Positions 1 through 8,718 of a DNA stretch of 64,000 nucleotides are shown in pieces. The position numbers were made by a program, and so were the translations under genes. The notes below the pieces were generated by a model that was given only the letters and a program-made list of their open reading frames with translations, did no database searches and had not been told where the DNA came from. Origin of the DNA: Candidatus Delongbacteria bacterium (GTDB lineage: Bacteria; UBA4055); NCBI GenBank assembly GCA_016937995.1, contig JAFGVM010000016.1:155332-219331 (forward strand), in the 5' to 3' direction. Each line of letters opens with the position of its first letter. The stretch's first letter is position 1.

Positions 1-822
1 AGGTATTTTTGCCCCAGCTACAAATTCAAAAAGATTGATAGGATATTTAACTACTGGTTTTAAATCCATAAAGATTGTTTTATCCATTCCTTCTACACCG
101 TCATTTTCACTATTTGCATGCATTCCATAGTTCGCATTAAGCCCAAATGTAAGATTGTACTGCCATCTGTAGTCTGCACCTACAACAAACAAGAAATTGT
201 CACCTCTATCATGTTCAATATCCCAATCATCAGTATATTTACCGTTCATAGTATAAATAATGTTTCCTTTGTAAGTGAAATCATCCATAAAATAATATGC
301 TGATATGGCTCCAGTTATATCAAGAGTTTCTGTAGTGAGAGAAACAGTAACTCCATCACCAGCATCAGCTTTATCATCTCCAGTAGGTAATTTTGCTGTT
401 ACATTAAAATCAAGATAAGTATTTTGTTCCGCGAGAAATTTACCATACGAAAAACCTATTGAAATATCACCAATACCACTAGCGCTAAGATCCGACATTG
501 GAACATCACGAGACATAAAGTAAGGTATGGTTGCACTCACACCAAATTCTCTCCATCTGTACCATATAGGTATGTTAAGTTTCTTATAGAATTCTGAGAT
601 CGATGCTTCGGCTGATGCTGTCATATCCTGTTCGGGAGTATTGTCCGGAGTATCATTTGTTGCTGTACCGATTATATCAGCCACTGCCATTGGTTCTGTT
701 GTAATTATTTCATCCGCAGTTGTATCACTTGAGTGAGTATTATTGTAATCATCGTAATACTCTTCCTGAGCATAGATAAAGCCGATCGAGGCTAAGATCA
801 ACATTAGTACCATTCTTTTCAT
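1..822 (-). CDS. Outer-membrane beta-barrel protein, C-terminus beyond the window
   Basis: A frame open from an ATG at 822 to the window edge gives about 274 residues with no stop. It begins with a signal peptide (MKRMVLMLILASIGFIYAQ), followed by an acidic/threonine-rich linker of about 50 residues. After that come alternating beta-strand-like segments, including 'IGDISIGFSYGKF' and 'DFNVTAKLPTGDD'. That pattern recalls the MetA-pathway-of-phenol-degradation / DUF3187 type of outer-membrane channel, where a 'KLPTGD' segment is common. A purine-rich ribosome site (AAGGAGAAGGAAA) lies just before the ATG. It is the downstream neighbour of dxr on the same strand, about 35 bp away. The substrate cannot be told, and the family call is only a resemblance. 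Confidence 0.7.
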   Translation of the reverse strand, partial: MKRMVLMLILASIGFIYAQEEYYDDYNNTHSSDTTADEIITTEPMAVADIIGTATNDTPDNTPEQDMTASAEASISEFYKKLNIPIWYRWREFGVSATIPYFMSRDVPMSDLSASGIGDISIGFSYGKFLAEQNTYLDFNVTAKLPTGDDKADAGDGVTVSLTTETLDITGAISAYYFMDDFTYKGNIIYTMNGKYTDDWDIEHDRGDNFLFVVGADYRWQYNLTFGLNANYGMHANSENDGVEGMDKTIFMDLKPVVKYPINLFEFVAGAKIP

Positions 823-857
823 TTTCCTTCTCCTTTTTATTATTTTAAGTTTTTATT

Positions 858-1988
858 TTAATGAAGCCTTTTCCAAATCTCATCATTAACTTCAAATATC
901 TGATCGATCGTAGGATCTTTTATCTTCTTGTGCTTAGATATTTCTTCCTCTACATTCTTAACAATGTCAGTGAATTTGATCTTCCCTTTCAAAAATTTGT
1001 AAACCATAATTTCATTGACCGCATTAAGAACTACAGGAACAGTTCCTCCTTCTTTTATCGCTTCTATAGCCACATTAATAGCAGGAAACATTTTCGTATT
1101 CGGGTCAAAAAAGTTCAATGTACCAAGCTTGTGCAGATCCAGCTTCGGAAGATCAAGTTTCTTCCTTTCAGGATAAGTTAAGGCATACTGGATAGGTACC
1201 ATCATATCAGGCAGACCCAGTTGGGCAATTACTGATCCGTCAATGAACTCGACCATTGAGTGAATGATCGATTCCGGATGGATAATTATTTCAATTCTTT
1301 CAGGACCCAGATCAAATAAATGAACAGCTTCGATAAGTTCAAATCCTTTATTCATCATTGTTGCTGAGTCTATACTGATCTTATCACCCATAGACCAGTT
1401 CGGATGTGCCAAAGCATCTTCGATAGATACATCTTCCAAACTGTCCTTTCTATCTCGAAACGGTCCACCTGAGGCTGTTAATATTATCTTGTTAATAGCA
1501 GAGTATTCTTCTCCGTTCAAAGACTGTAATATCGCTGAATGTTCTGAATCGATCGGAATTATCTTACTCCCGAATTCTTTCATCAGTGATTTTACATTTT
1601 CTCCGGCCATTACTAGAGATTCTTTATTTGCTAAAGCTATAATTTTCCCGTTTTTAGCAGCATTGATAGTTGGTCTCAAGCCAAATGACCCGACTATCGC
1701 ATTTACGACAATATCAACATTTTTATCAGAAGTTGCCTGGTCAAGACCCTCTTCTATTGTTAATATCTTTATCTTTGATGTCCCCAGAATATCTTTCAGA
1801 TCCTGATAGAATTCTTTATCAATGATGACATATTCAGGGTTATATCTTAACGCCTGATCTGCTAATTTTTTAAAATTATTGTTCGCGGAAAGATATTTTA
1901 TCTTGAATTGACCTTTTAAATTATCAATTACTTTTAAAGTGCTATCACCAATAGAACCTGTTGAACCCAAAATGGAAAGTTTCTTCAT
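858..1988 (-). CDS. dxr: 1-deoxy-D-xylulose 5-phosphate reductoisomerase
   Basis: Catalyses the NADPH-dependent rearrangement and reduction of DXP to MEP, the committed step of the MEP isoprenoid pathway. The 376 residues are near the usual length. The NADPH-binding loop GSTGSIGDSTL is at 8-18, followed by NKESLV at 121-126. The metal ligands read as D147, E149 (IDSEHSAI) and E217 (MMNKGFE). The substrate-loop signature HPNWSMGDKISIDSA is at 195-209. Start ATG at 1988. Two other MEP genes, ispF (36803) and ispE (56987), are in the window but not linked to it. Confidence 0.97.
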   Translation of the reverse strand: MKKLSILGSTGSIGDSTLKVIDNLKGQFKIKYLSANNNFKKLADQALRYNPEYVIIDKEFYQDLKDILGTSKIKILTIEEGLDQATSDKNVDIVVNAIVGSFGLRPTINAAKNGKIIALANKESLVMAGENVKSLMKEFGSKIIPIDSEHSAILQSLNGEEYSAINKIILTASGGPFRDRKDSLEDVSIEDALAHPNWSMGDKISIDSATMMNKGFELIEAVHLFDLGPERIEIIIHPESIIHSMVEFIDGSVIAQLGLPDMMVPIQYALTYPERKKLDLPKLDLHKLGTLNFFDPNTKMFPAINVAIEAIKEGGTVPVVLNAVNEIMVYKFLKGKIKFTDIVKNVEEEISKHKKIKDPTIDQIFEVNDEIWKRLH

Positions 1989-2108
1989 TTAAACCCCGTG
2001 GTTAGTGTTTCTTTCCCTGAATTTTTATTTAATATAGCTAACTGTTATAAATTACACAACTATTAATTTATAAATATTCACGCGGGGAAAAATTTGAGAA
2101 TTAATTTT

Positions 2109-3956
2109 TTAAAAAGAAGTAAGGTCAGATAAATATTTCACATTGAACTCAATCCTGTGAAATCTGTCCGAATCGATCTCATCATAACCTGAACCTATAG
2201 TTCCAGAGTCAGATGTAGAATCTTCTGAAATGCCGAAAGTAAATAAAATATCCCTGTAGCTGTATGAAACAAAACCGTAGATGCTCTTACCGGACCCTGA
2301 ATAAGATATCAGTCCCGGATACAGACCAATGTCATAAAGTCCTGCATACATAATTGTCGACCCTTGTGTGAAATATACATCGGCTCCAAGTCTTATCAAA
2401 AATCCCTCACTAAGATCCATGGTGAAAGTTTGAGAGAACAAATATCCATATCCATCATCGTACCAATCTGAATATTTAAAGTAACTCGATACTTTCGATC
2501 TATTAAAATTGTATTGAATTTTTAATCTTGAATCAATTTTGTTAATTGTTGAATAAAGATCATCATCGTATATCTCATAGTTCTTATATTTACTCTGACA
2601 ATTTAGAGAAATATTTCTATTCGTAATATCCAGTTCAGCCTTAACTTCTCCCCCGGGTAAATATCCTGTATCATACTCAGAACTAAAATAATTACTGCTA
2701 AAAATAAAATTTACTCTTTTGTACAGGTTACCTTTAACTTTGAATCCTATGCTGTTCTCCTTATCACCATCACCCTGTTTTAAAATCTGAGATGATAAGG
2801 ACAGTCGATCCTTCTCTATCCTGCTTAAATACATACCTGTCTTAAGTTTACTGGATGTAAATGATGAACTCAGGATAAAATTATTTTTACTCAGATCTGT
2901 TGCATCGCTGAATTGTATAATGAAGTTATTTTTAAACTTTTTTTTGAGCTGAAATTCGCCAAGAATACCACTATGCAGCTCGGAATTATCTGCAAGTTCT
3001 TTTGAGTAGGTTTCCTCCGAAACGGATATACAACTTGAAAGATCATTATATATGAACTGATAAGAAATACCTTTTAAAAAATGCTTCTCATTGTGATAGC
3101 GTTCTATTTCATTCACAGTTCTGGTATAGGAATTAAGGTTTACCGAATTTATTAAATTATCTGATGTAAGTACGACAGAAACTGGCTTCTCACCGTAGAA
3201 TAATGCAATATTTGAATTACGAAATTCCTGAGATACATAAAAGCCGTTGAACCCGTAATAATCCATACTGGACAAGCTTGATCTCGCAGGATCTTGGAAC
3301 TTGAAACTTTGTTTCAAAGCAAATGGATCGATGAACATAGATTCATACTGCAATAAGCCTGTTACAGAGAAAAAACTGAAATGACCGAGAATGATCTTGG
3401 AACCAGTATTTGTATATTCCAAAGAAAACTTTAGATTATCTGTGTATGAGATCTCCCCTGCTTCTTTTTCAGTAAGAAAAGACAGCTGCATATTATCAGT
3501 TTTAACCTTGATCTTGTTCAAATAATAGCTTTGATTTCCTAAATAATTAGAGTCCTGATAACCGATAGTTTTTTCCAGAAGTCTTTTTGTTCTGAACTGG
3601 TATGTTAGATCATTTTTTACAGGACCTTTTTCTTCATACACTATCATTTGATCAAGCAGCTTTGCAATATCATCAGTAATTATTCCCTCTGAGACAAGAT
3701 TATTCAAGTCTTTTATCCTGTCTGACTTGGAGATACTGTCAAAGATCTCAGAAGCTGTTATTTCATCGATATACGGTAATGAATAAATTTCATATTCTGA
3801 GGCTGTGTTGATATTGATAGGATTTGATCTGAAATGGTCGAACAGACTTGTAAGTGACTCTTCATCCAGTTCACTTTGATCTATCGCTGATAAAAATACG
3901 GTTATCAGTAAAATAGCCAGAATTACATTATATCTCATAAACGATACCGACCGCAT
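2109..3956 (-). CDS. Secreted helix-hairpin-helix protein with outer-membrane barrel-like body
   Basis: The 615 residues begin with a signal peptide and then a ComEA-like helix-hairpin-helix segment at roughly 35-100. It contains NPININTASEYEIYSLPYI followed by a second repeat (IKDLNNLVSEGIITDDIAKL). The remaining 500 residues are amphipathic, rich in Tyr/Ser/Phe, and look like many beta strands of an outer-membrane barrel. Proteins of this build (short HhH region, then a barrel) occur in Bacteroidetes/Chlorobi-type genomes, and their role is not established. A later ATG at 3938 (MRYNVILAILL) gives a cleaner signal peptide and cuts the overlap with the upstream gene from 29 to 11 bp, so it may be the true start. 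Last gene of an overlapping trio with xerC and the gene at 3928-4716. Confidence 0.65.
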   Translation of the reverse strand: MRSVSFMRYNVILAILLITVFLSAIDQSELDEESLTSLFDHFRSNPININTASEYEIYSLPYIDEITASEIFDSISKSDRIKDLNNLVSEGIITDDIAKLLDQMIVYEEKGPVKNDLTYQFRTKRLLEKTIGYQDSNYLGNQSYYLNKIKVKTDNMQLSFLTEKEAGEISYTDNLKFSLEYTNTGSKIILGHFSFFSVTGLLQYESMFIDPFALKQSFKFQDPARSSLSSMDYYGFNGFYVSQEFRNSNIALFYGEKPVSVVLTSDNLINSVNLNSYTRTVNEIERYHNEKHFLKGISYQFIYNDLSSCISVSEETYSKELADNSELHSGILGEFQLKKKFKNNFIIQFSDATDLSKNNFILSSSFTSSKLKTGMYLSRIEKDRLSLSSQILKQGDGDKENSIGFKVKGNLYKRVNFIFSSNYFSSEYDTGYLPGGEVKAELDITNRNISLNCQSKYKNYEIYDDDLYSTINKIDSRLKIQYNFNRSKVSSYFKYSDWYDDGYGYLFSQTFTMDLSEGFLIRLGADVYFTQGSTIMYAGLYDIGLYPGLISYSGSGKSIYGFVSYSYRDILFTFGISEDSTSDSGTIGSGYDEIDSDRFHRIEFNVKYLSDLTSF

Positions 3957-4716
3957 GAGAATATTCTAGATCGAAATGATATGAAATCGCATAGGAGAAC
4001 TGGTATTTTAAATATCTGATCGCAAAACCCGAATTAACACACTTAGGTTCAAAATTGTATCCCGCTGACAGAACAAAAGCATCAATTGGTTTATAGCTTA
4101 TACCGGTCTTTATATTAGCTTTATACCTGTCATCTTTCTCCAGACCCAGATAAACATCTAGCGTATTCAAAGATCTGTAATGAAAATTCAGGAACATTTC
4201 CATTGGTATATCTATATTATCATTTTCGTAAGCATAAAGGTTTTTTATTGAACATATGACTTCCAGATCATCAACTATTTTATAAAAAGCAGTTAGATCA
4301 ACTCCTGCGGTATAACTATTTTTAAACTCAGTATGCAGATAGAAAAGCGATATTCCCGGACTTATCGTTAGATCATCAGTATGAAAAATTGATGAGGAAA
4401 GCTGAAGAGTATTTTCTCTGTAGGTACTGTTCCCGAAATTAATGACTCTGATATAAGAATTCTTACCTAGTACTTTAGTTTGAAATGCAACATCCTCACG
4501 GGAGAATTCAGTGATACCGTAAGGGTGAAGAAAATTTAGGGATAGATATTTTTTGTCTGTATTTAAAGCAGGTATGGTTGTATCACCTGTTTGGAATCCC
4601 GAGACATTCCCTGAAGCGATCGTTTGAGGAGATATTATAATATTTTCTAATGAAGCGAAAATATTTCCTGCAAAGATCATTAACGACATATAAAATAATA
4701 TCTTCCTCAATATCAT
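3928..4716 (-). CDS. Exported PorV/PorQ-like outer-membrane protein
   Basis: The 262 residues start with a signal peptide (MILRKILFYMSLMIFAGNIFA). The mature part is made of alternating strand-like segments. Its C-terminus (SYHFDLEYSHAVGIVYEI) resembles the last strands of PorV/PorQ/UPF0164-type barrels, which commonly end in 'LG.SH.VGISY'. The start overlaps the stop of xerC by 4 bp, so translation is probably coupled. The 3' end overlaps the next gene. The barrel assignment comes from pattern only, and the specific function is unknown. Confidence 0.6.
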   Translation of the reverse strand: MILRKILFYMSLMIFAGNIFASLENIIISPQTIASGNVSGFQTGDTTIPALNTDKKYLSLNFLHPYGITEFSREDVAFQTKVLGKNSYIRVINFGNSTYRENTLQLSSSIFHTDDLTISPGISLFYLHTEFKNSYTAGVDLTAFYKIVDDLEVICSIKNLYAYENDNIDIPMEMFLNFHYRSLNTLDVYLGLEKDDRYKANIKTGISYKPIDAFVLSAGYNFEPKCVNSGFAIRYLKYQFSYAISYHFDLEYSHAVGIVYEI

Positions 4717-5612
4717 TCCCCTTTCGGATGTGCTTTTTTATATACTGCTTTCAATCTTTCCAGTGAGACATGAGTATATACCTGTGTCGTTGACAGACTT
4801 TCATGCCCTAGAAGCTCTTTAACTGTCATAATATCAGCTCCCTGATCAAGCATATGCGTCGCAAAAGTATGTCGTAAAATATGAGGTGATGTCTTATTCA
4901 CTGTTGCCAGTCTTTTCAGTTTATCTCTGACGATCCTCTGTATCTGTCTTTTTGACAGGTGTTTTCCATTTTGCGAAATAAACAGATAATCGGTCTCATT
5001 TTCATTCTCAGATAAAATATCTTTTCTGAATGACAGATATATTCTGTATTTCCTTTTTATATGATCAGAAACAGGCAGTATTCTCTGCTTGGAACCCTTT
5101 CCAAATACAGATATAGTACCTTTTGTGTGATTTATCGTGTAAACTGTCATATCATAAAGTTCACTGAGACGGATCCCTGTACCATAAAAAAATTCAAATA
5201 TCAGACTTTCCCTTGCTGAGAAGAAATCTCCCTCATCAAAGCTTTCCATAATATTTTTCATCTGCACTGTACTTACGAATTCAGGCAATCTTTGCTCAGT
5301 TCTGATAGAATTTATCGTAGAACCAACATCTTTTTCAATAATATTATTTCTGAACAGGTAATTGAAAAAGCTTTTGAATGAGGCGATCCTTCTGTTGTAG
5401 GTTTTCTTTGAAAGTTTTTTTAATACCATATCTCTCAGATATGGCCTGATCTTTTCCTTTGTGATCTCTTTAATGTTCAGATCAACCTCAGATCTTTTGT
5501 AAATGTATTCATAAAGGTCCAACAGATCAGTTCTGTAACCTTTTATAGTATTTTGAGAATAATTTCTTTCGTTATTCAAATATTTTAAGAACTCTTCAAT
5601 AAGATCTTTCAT
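4713..5612 (-). CDS. xerC: Tyrosine recombinase XerC
   Basis: A site-specific recombinase of the kind that resolves chromosome dimers at dif together with XerD. It has 299 residues, the usual length, with an N-terminal SAM-like core-binding domain (about 1-95) and a C-terminal catalytic domain. All catalytic residues are visible: R148 (GTGIRLSEL), K172 (GKGSKQR), H244 and R247 (HILRHTFATH), H270 (LLGHESL) and the nucleophile Y279 (QVYTHVS). The C-terminus, ending in AYKKAHPKGE-like sequence (residues 290-299), resembles Bacteroidetes XerC. The second Xer protein at 17106 fits XerD better. First gene of an overlapping cluster with two envelope genes. Confidence 0.9.
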   Translation of the reverse strand: MKDLIEEFLKYLNNERNYSQNTIKGYRTDLLDLYEYIYKRSEVDLNIKEITKEKIRPYLRDMVLKKLSKKTYNRRIASFKSFFNYLFRNNIIEKDVGSTINSIRTEQRLPEFVSTVQMKNIMESFDEGDFFSARESLIFEFFYGTGIRLSELYDMTVYTINHTKGTISVFGKGSKQRILPVSDHIKRKYRIYLSFRKDILSENENETDYLFISQNGKHLSKRQIQRIVRDKLKRLATVNKTSPHILRHTFATHMLDQGADIMTVKELLGHESLSTTQVYTHVSLERLKAVYKKAHPKGE

Positions 5613-5727
5613 AACGCTGAATCTTCAATAGTTTTGCTAAAAAATAATTATACCTAATCTTCACAGATAAAACAATTCAAAAATATTGATTTTTAAAGAT
5701 AAATAAATTTTGAGTGTGTAATTTCCA

Positions 5728-5844
5728 GACTTCTCAAAAACGAGTAATACAAGGAGAAACATTTTTTATAAGTGGAGTTTAGTGACCTGAACGATACGAA
5801 ATAAAAAATAATTAGAAGCCGTAATACGAAGTTTCTCAGAAGTC
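5728..5844. repeat. 117-bp dispersed element with imperfect terminal inverted repeats, copy 1
   Basis: The ends are GACTTCT and AGAAGTC in inverted orientation. The left part AGACTTCTCAAAAACGAG and the right part TACGAAGTTTCTC are shared with a second element at 36556-36672. It lies between xerC and the tRNA-Ser terminator and has no reading frame of its own. Confidence 0.55.
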
Positions 5845-5845
5845 A

Positions 5846-5880
5846 AAAAAAAAATAGAGCAGGAATTCCTACTCTATTTT
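5846..5880 (-). terminator. Intrinsic terminator of the tRNA-Ser transcript
   Basis: On the minus strand, AAAAATAGAGTAGG-AATT-CCTGCTCTATTTTT forms a stem with one mismatch and is followed by a long U run. It sits directly downstream of tRNA-Ser(GCU). Confidence 0.8.
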
Positions 5881-5882
5881 TG

Positions 5883-5969
5883 CGGGGAACACAGGATTCG
5901 AACCTGCGGAAGGGTTACCCCTTCAACAGTTTAGCAAACTGCCGCTTTAAGCCTCTCAGCCAATTCCCC
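5883..5969 (-). tRNA. tRNA-Ser (anticodon GCU)
   Basis: Read on the minus strand, the acceptor GGGGAAT pairs with GTTCCCC and the discriminator is G. The anticodon loop TTGCTAA in stem CAGT/ACTG gives GCU. The long variable arm (GAAGGGGTAACCCTTC) is typical of serine tRNA, and the T loop GTTCGAATC is present. 3' CCA is not encoded. Length is 87 nt. Confidence 0.95.
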
Positions 5970-5977
5970 GTTTAGAA

Positions 5978-6087
5978 TCAAGAGTGTTTATGCTCTTGAA
6001 TTCTTTTATTTTAGGATCAAGAGTGAAGTTATGAACTCTTAATTCTAAAATCCTATGTAAACAAGAGTGTTTTTGCGAACACTCTTG
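5978..6087. repeat. Three hairpins sharing CAAGAGTG between the two tRNA-Ser genes
   Basis: Hairpin 1 is TCAAGAG/CTCTTGA (5978-5999). Hairpin 2 has two stems separated by an internal loop, ATTTTAG/CTAAAAT and AAGAGT/ACTCTT (6009-6051). Hairpin 3 is CAAGAGTGT/ACACTCTTG (6062-6087). All three lie inside the presumed precursor of the tRNA pair. They may be processing signals or related repeats, and no gene is present. Confidence 0.6.
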
Positions 6088-6096
6088 AAATCTCAG

Positions 6097-6180
6097 CGGA
6101 GGATGAGGGACTCGAACCCCCAAGGGCGCAAACCCGGCGGTTTTCAAGACCGCTGCCTTACCAATTAGGACTAATCCTCC
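6097..6180 (-). tRNA. tRNA-Ser (anticodon UGA)
   Basis: On the minus strand, the acceptor GGAGGAT pairs with ATCCTCC, discriminator G. The anticodon loop CTTGAAA in stem CGGT/ACCG gives UGA. The long variable arm (GGGTTTGCGCCC) and T loop GGTTCGAGTCC fit serine tRNA. CCA is not encoded. Length is 84 nt. Probably cotranscribed with tRNA-Ser(GCU). Confidence 0.95.
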
Positions 6181-6215
6181 GTTCTCGTGGAGAGACCTCC
6201 GCTTTTGAGAATGCA

Positions 6216-6244
6216 AAGATAATGCATTTTTGAAAACTTGTCAA
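6216..6244 (-). promoter_or_regulatory. Promoter of the tRNA-Ser pair
   Basis: On the minus strand, TTGACA (6244-6239), a 17-bp spacer and TATCTT (6221-6216), the latter continuing as TATCTTTG. It lies about 36 bp upstream of the first tRNA. Confidence 0.75.
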
Positions 6245-6296
6245 GAAATTTTGACAGGTAAAATTACAAATTTTTTACATTTTAAAAAATTAATTC

Positions 6297-7166
6297 TTAA
6301 TTCAGTTTTTCAAGCTTGACCAATGCACCGGCGACCCATGTCGGTTTAGGTTTTTCATAAATTATGCTCATATCATCGCTGACAACATCCAGTATTTCAC
6401 TCTTAAATGATCCAATTAAATATCTGAGTACCTGACCGACATCCCTTGCATCACTTTTACTTTTGACACTGAATTCATTATATGCCGAATAGTCACCTTT
6501 TGAAAGTATATCCAACCCTTTGTTTATGGTAATTTCAGCAAGTTGAAGACCACCTTGTTCAGGTTCTAGTGCCAACCCGATCGGATCACCATATCCCGCA
6601 CCATGATGAAAAAGATCACCTGTAGCAACAATTACCGCATTGCTGAATTGAGCTTTCAGCTCTTGCATCCCCGGTATCTTATCAGGTGAACCTCCTGCTA
6701 AATATGGGTATCTTAAGATTAATTCAGGAGATTTAACATTTCTTCTTTTGATCTCCTCGTTCCAAAGAAATAAGAAATTTAGCAAAGAGAATTCGTTTTC
6801 CCATTCTTTTCTAAAATCTAATCCCGGACCCTGGATTCCCCAGAAAACTTCTTTTTTAGGATCACCACCGTATGCAACACGTTTTCTGGCATCATCAAGT
6901 TCTTTCGTTAATGCGTGTAGAACTCCAAGTACGATCACCTTATCTTTTCCACTGTTCAAACAGGCATGAACAACCGCAGCTGTCTGATGACCGCAAATTT
7001 CTATATTACTATGTGGGAATATTAATGATCCTCCTGATCTAAGCACGTCAGCAAGATCCCATTTCATACCCTCATTTAAAATTTCGTCAATTTGTTCTTT
7101 TTTTAAGTTAGAATGCCTTTTTATGGCTTCCTGTTTGAAATCAGGTATAATATTTTCCATATTCAC
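6297..7166 (-). CDS. Memo / AmmeMemoRadiSam protein B-like protein
   Basis: The 289 residues show spaced histidines resembling the Memo fold, which is related to class III extradiol dioxygenases. An early segment reads LIFPHSNIEICGHQTAA, then VLGVLHA, then ATGDLFHHGAGYGD in the second half, where Memo proteins usually have a 'SSDFSHYG' motif. Memo-fold proteins bind a metal through such histidines, and their bacterial role is uncertain. The N-terminal 40 residues look helical and are not typical. The gene is divergent from hemW, and there is no amino-terminal signal peptide. The family call rests on motif pattern only. Confidence 0.55.
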   Translation of the reverse strand: MNMENIIPDFKQEAIKRHSNLKKEQIDEILNEGMKWDLADVLRSGGSLIFPHSNIEICGHQTAAVVHACLNSGKDKVIVLGVLHALTKELDDARKRVAYGGDPKKEVFWGIQGPGLDFRKEWENEFSLLNFLFLWNEEIKRRNVKSPELILRYPYLAGGSPDKIPGMQELKAQFSNAVIVATGDLFHHGAGYGDPIGLALEPEQGGLQLAEITINKGLDILSKGDYSAYNEFSVKSKSDARDVGQVLRYLIGSFKSEILDVVSDDMSIIYEKPKPTWVAGALVKLEKLN

Positions 7167-7244
7167 CTCTCATGGTTTTCTACTTACAATTTAAACATAA
7201 ACTTTTTAATTTGTTATAATTTTATTGTTCGGTTAAATTTGAAC

Positions 7245-8378
7245 ATGGAAATAATTGAGAATGTATATATTCATATCCCTTTTTGTGATAGTAAATGTCC
7301 ATATTGTGATTTTTACTCGATCACAACACAAGATAATTCCATAAAAAACAAATATGTCAGTAAATTGCTCGAGGAAATTGAACAATACTGTGATATTATC
7401 TCACCAAATATTAGATCTGTTTATATCGGGGGAGGAACTCCTAACTCTCTTGATGCTCTCAGTCTGGAAAACTTACTTACCGGTTTATTAAACCAGATCC
7501 ATCTTGCAGAGGGCTACGAATTTACAGTAGAAGTAAATCCGGGATCTGTTACTGAAGAAAAATTAAAATTATTCAAAGAATTTGGGATTAACCGATTATC
7601 TGTCGGATCTCAGACATTTTTAAAGAAAGAGTTGAAAACATTGGGAAGGACACATTCTCCTCAGGATATATTTAGAACTTTTAATACTGCAAGAAAACTG
7701 GGGTTTAACAATATAAATTTAGATCTTATTTTTTCTATTCCAGGACAAACAATCAATTCCCTGATCTATACTTTGAATAAGCTTGCCGAACTGGATCCTG
7801 AACATATATCCGCCTATATGCTGACATATTATGAAGGAACAGAATTTTACAGAAGATCGGTAAAAAAAGATCTCATAAAAATTGTTGATGATATTGAAGT
7901 GGAATATTATGACTTTGTTAAGGAATTCTTAGGATCAAAAGGTTTTGAGCATTATGAATTATCGAATTTTTCTAAAAAAAATAAAATGTCGAACCACAAT
8001 CTTAACACATGGAATTTTGGAGCTTACATTGGACTGGGTACTTCCGCCCATTCATTTTATTTAGACTCACGTTGGTTCAACGATAACAATGTAAAGAATT
8101 ACATTGATTTAAAATTCAATAAATATCCAAATAGATCGACCCTAAGTCTTACAGACAAAAAGAATGAGTATATCATGCTCGGGTTAAGAAAAACCAGTGG
8201 TATTTCACTTGAAAACTACAATAACTTTTTTGGTAATACTATTGATTTTGATTTTAGGAAAAAAATCGGGAAATATCTTGAAAATAATTATTTAATACTG
8301 GACGAAAGCAGGCTTTATTTAAATCCCGAGAAGATAAACATTTACAATTCGATCGTATCAGACATTTTACTGGATTGA
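7245..8378 (+). CDS. hemW: HemW-like radical SAM protein (heme chaperone family)
   Basis: The 377 residues have the radical SAM cluster motif C14-x3-C18-x2-C21 (CDSKCPYC). It is followed by the family landmarks IGGGTPNSL, TVEVNPGSVT, RLSVGSQTF and DLIFSIPGQT. HemW binds heme and is often mis-annotated as oxygen-independent coproporphyrinogen oxidase. The CxxxCxxC spacing and the overall length fit HemW better than HemN, which is longer. I place the start at the ATG at 7245 because the protein then begins directly with the family's 'YIHIPFC' region. An in-frame extension back to 7113 overlaps the divergent gene and is not conserved-looking. Confidence 0.88.
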   Translation: MEIIENVYIHIPFCDSKCPYCDFYSITTQDNSIKNKYVSKLLEEIEQYCDIISPNIRSVYIGGGTPNSLDALSLENLLTGLLNQIHLAEGYEFTVEVNPGSVTEEKLKLFKEFGINRLSVGSQTFLKKELKTLGRTHSPQDIFRTFNTARKLGFNNINLDLIFSIPGQTINSLIYTLNKLAELDPEHISAYMLTYYEGTEFYRRSVKKDLIKIVDDIEVEYYDFVKEFLGSKGFEHYELSNFSKKNKMSNHNLNTWNFGAYIGLGTSAHSFYLDSRWFNDNNVKNYIDLKFNKYPNRSTLSLTDKKNEYIMLGLRKTSGISLENYNNFFGNTIDFDFRKKIGKYLENNYLILDESRLYLNPEKINIYNSIVSDILLD

Positions 8379-8384
8379 CCTTCT

Positions 8385-8687
8385 TTAGATCTCGTAATCC
8401 ACAACATGATGATCTTCAGTGACATTATCAATATATTCTCTTACTATCACGTGCTTGGGATGTCTAAGATAATGATCCAGATCAGCCCTATTATCAAATT
8501 CTGAGTAAAGAACAATATCGTATGAAGAAGGAGAATTTGAAAAATTCATACCCACTTCAAATTTCTTTATCTCAAATATATTTGGTTTGAGGCTTTCTAA
8601 TCTTCTTTTTACTTCCATTGCATTGCCGATCTTCAATGCAACATCAGAGTCTTTTTTCATACTCCACATTACTATATGCTTGATCAT
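8385..8687 (-). CDS. Dabb-family (stress-responsive A/B barrel) protein
   Basis: A 100-residue single-domain protein. It starts MIKHIVMWSMK and contains FEVGMNF, DIVLYSEFDNRADLDHYLRH and HHVVDYEI. This matches the dimeric ferredoxin-like alpha/beta barrel (Dabb) family. Members have diverse or unknown roles, and no catalytic residue can be named here. It follows queE on the same strand with a 31-bp gap, so the two may be cotranscribed. Confidence 0.8.
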   Translation of the reverse strand: MIKHIVMWSMKKDSDVALKIGNAMEVKRRLESLKPNIFEIKKFEVGMNFSNSPSSYDIVLYSEFDNRADLDHYLRHPKHVIVREYIDNVTEDHHVVDYEI

Positions 8688-8718
8688 ATATCCTCCGATT
8701 ACTTTTTAATGAATATTA

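Noticed and set aside
5956-6216. An 86-codon minus-strand reading frame
   Set aside because: It runs through tRNA-Ser(UGA) and its hairpin spacer and has no ribosome site.
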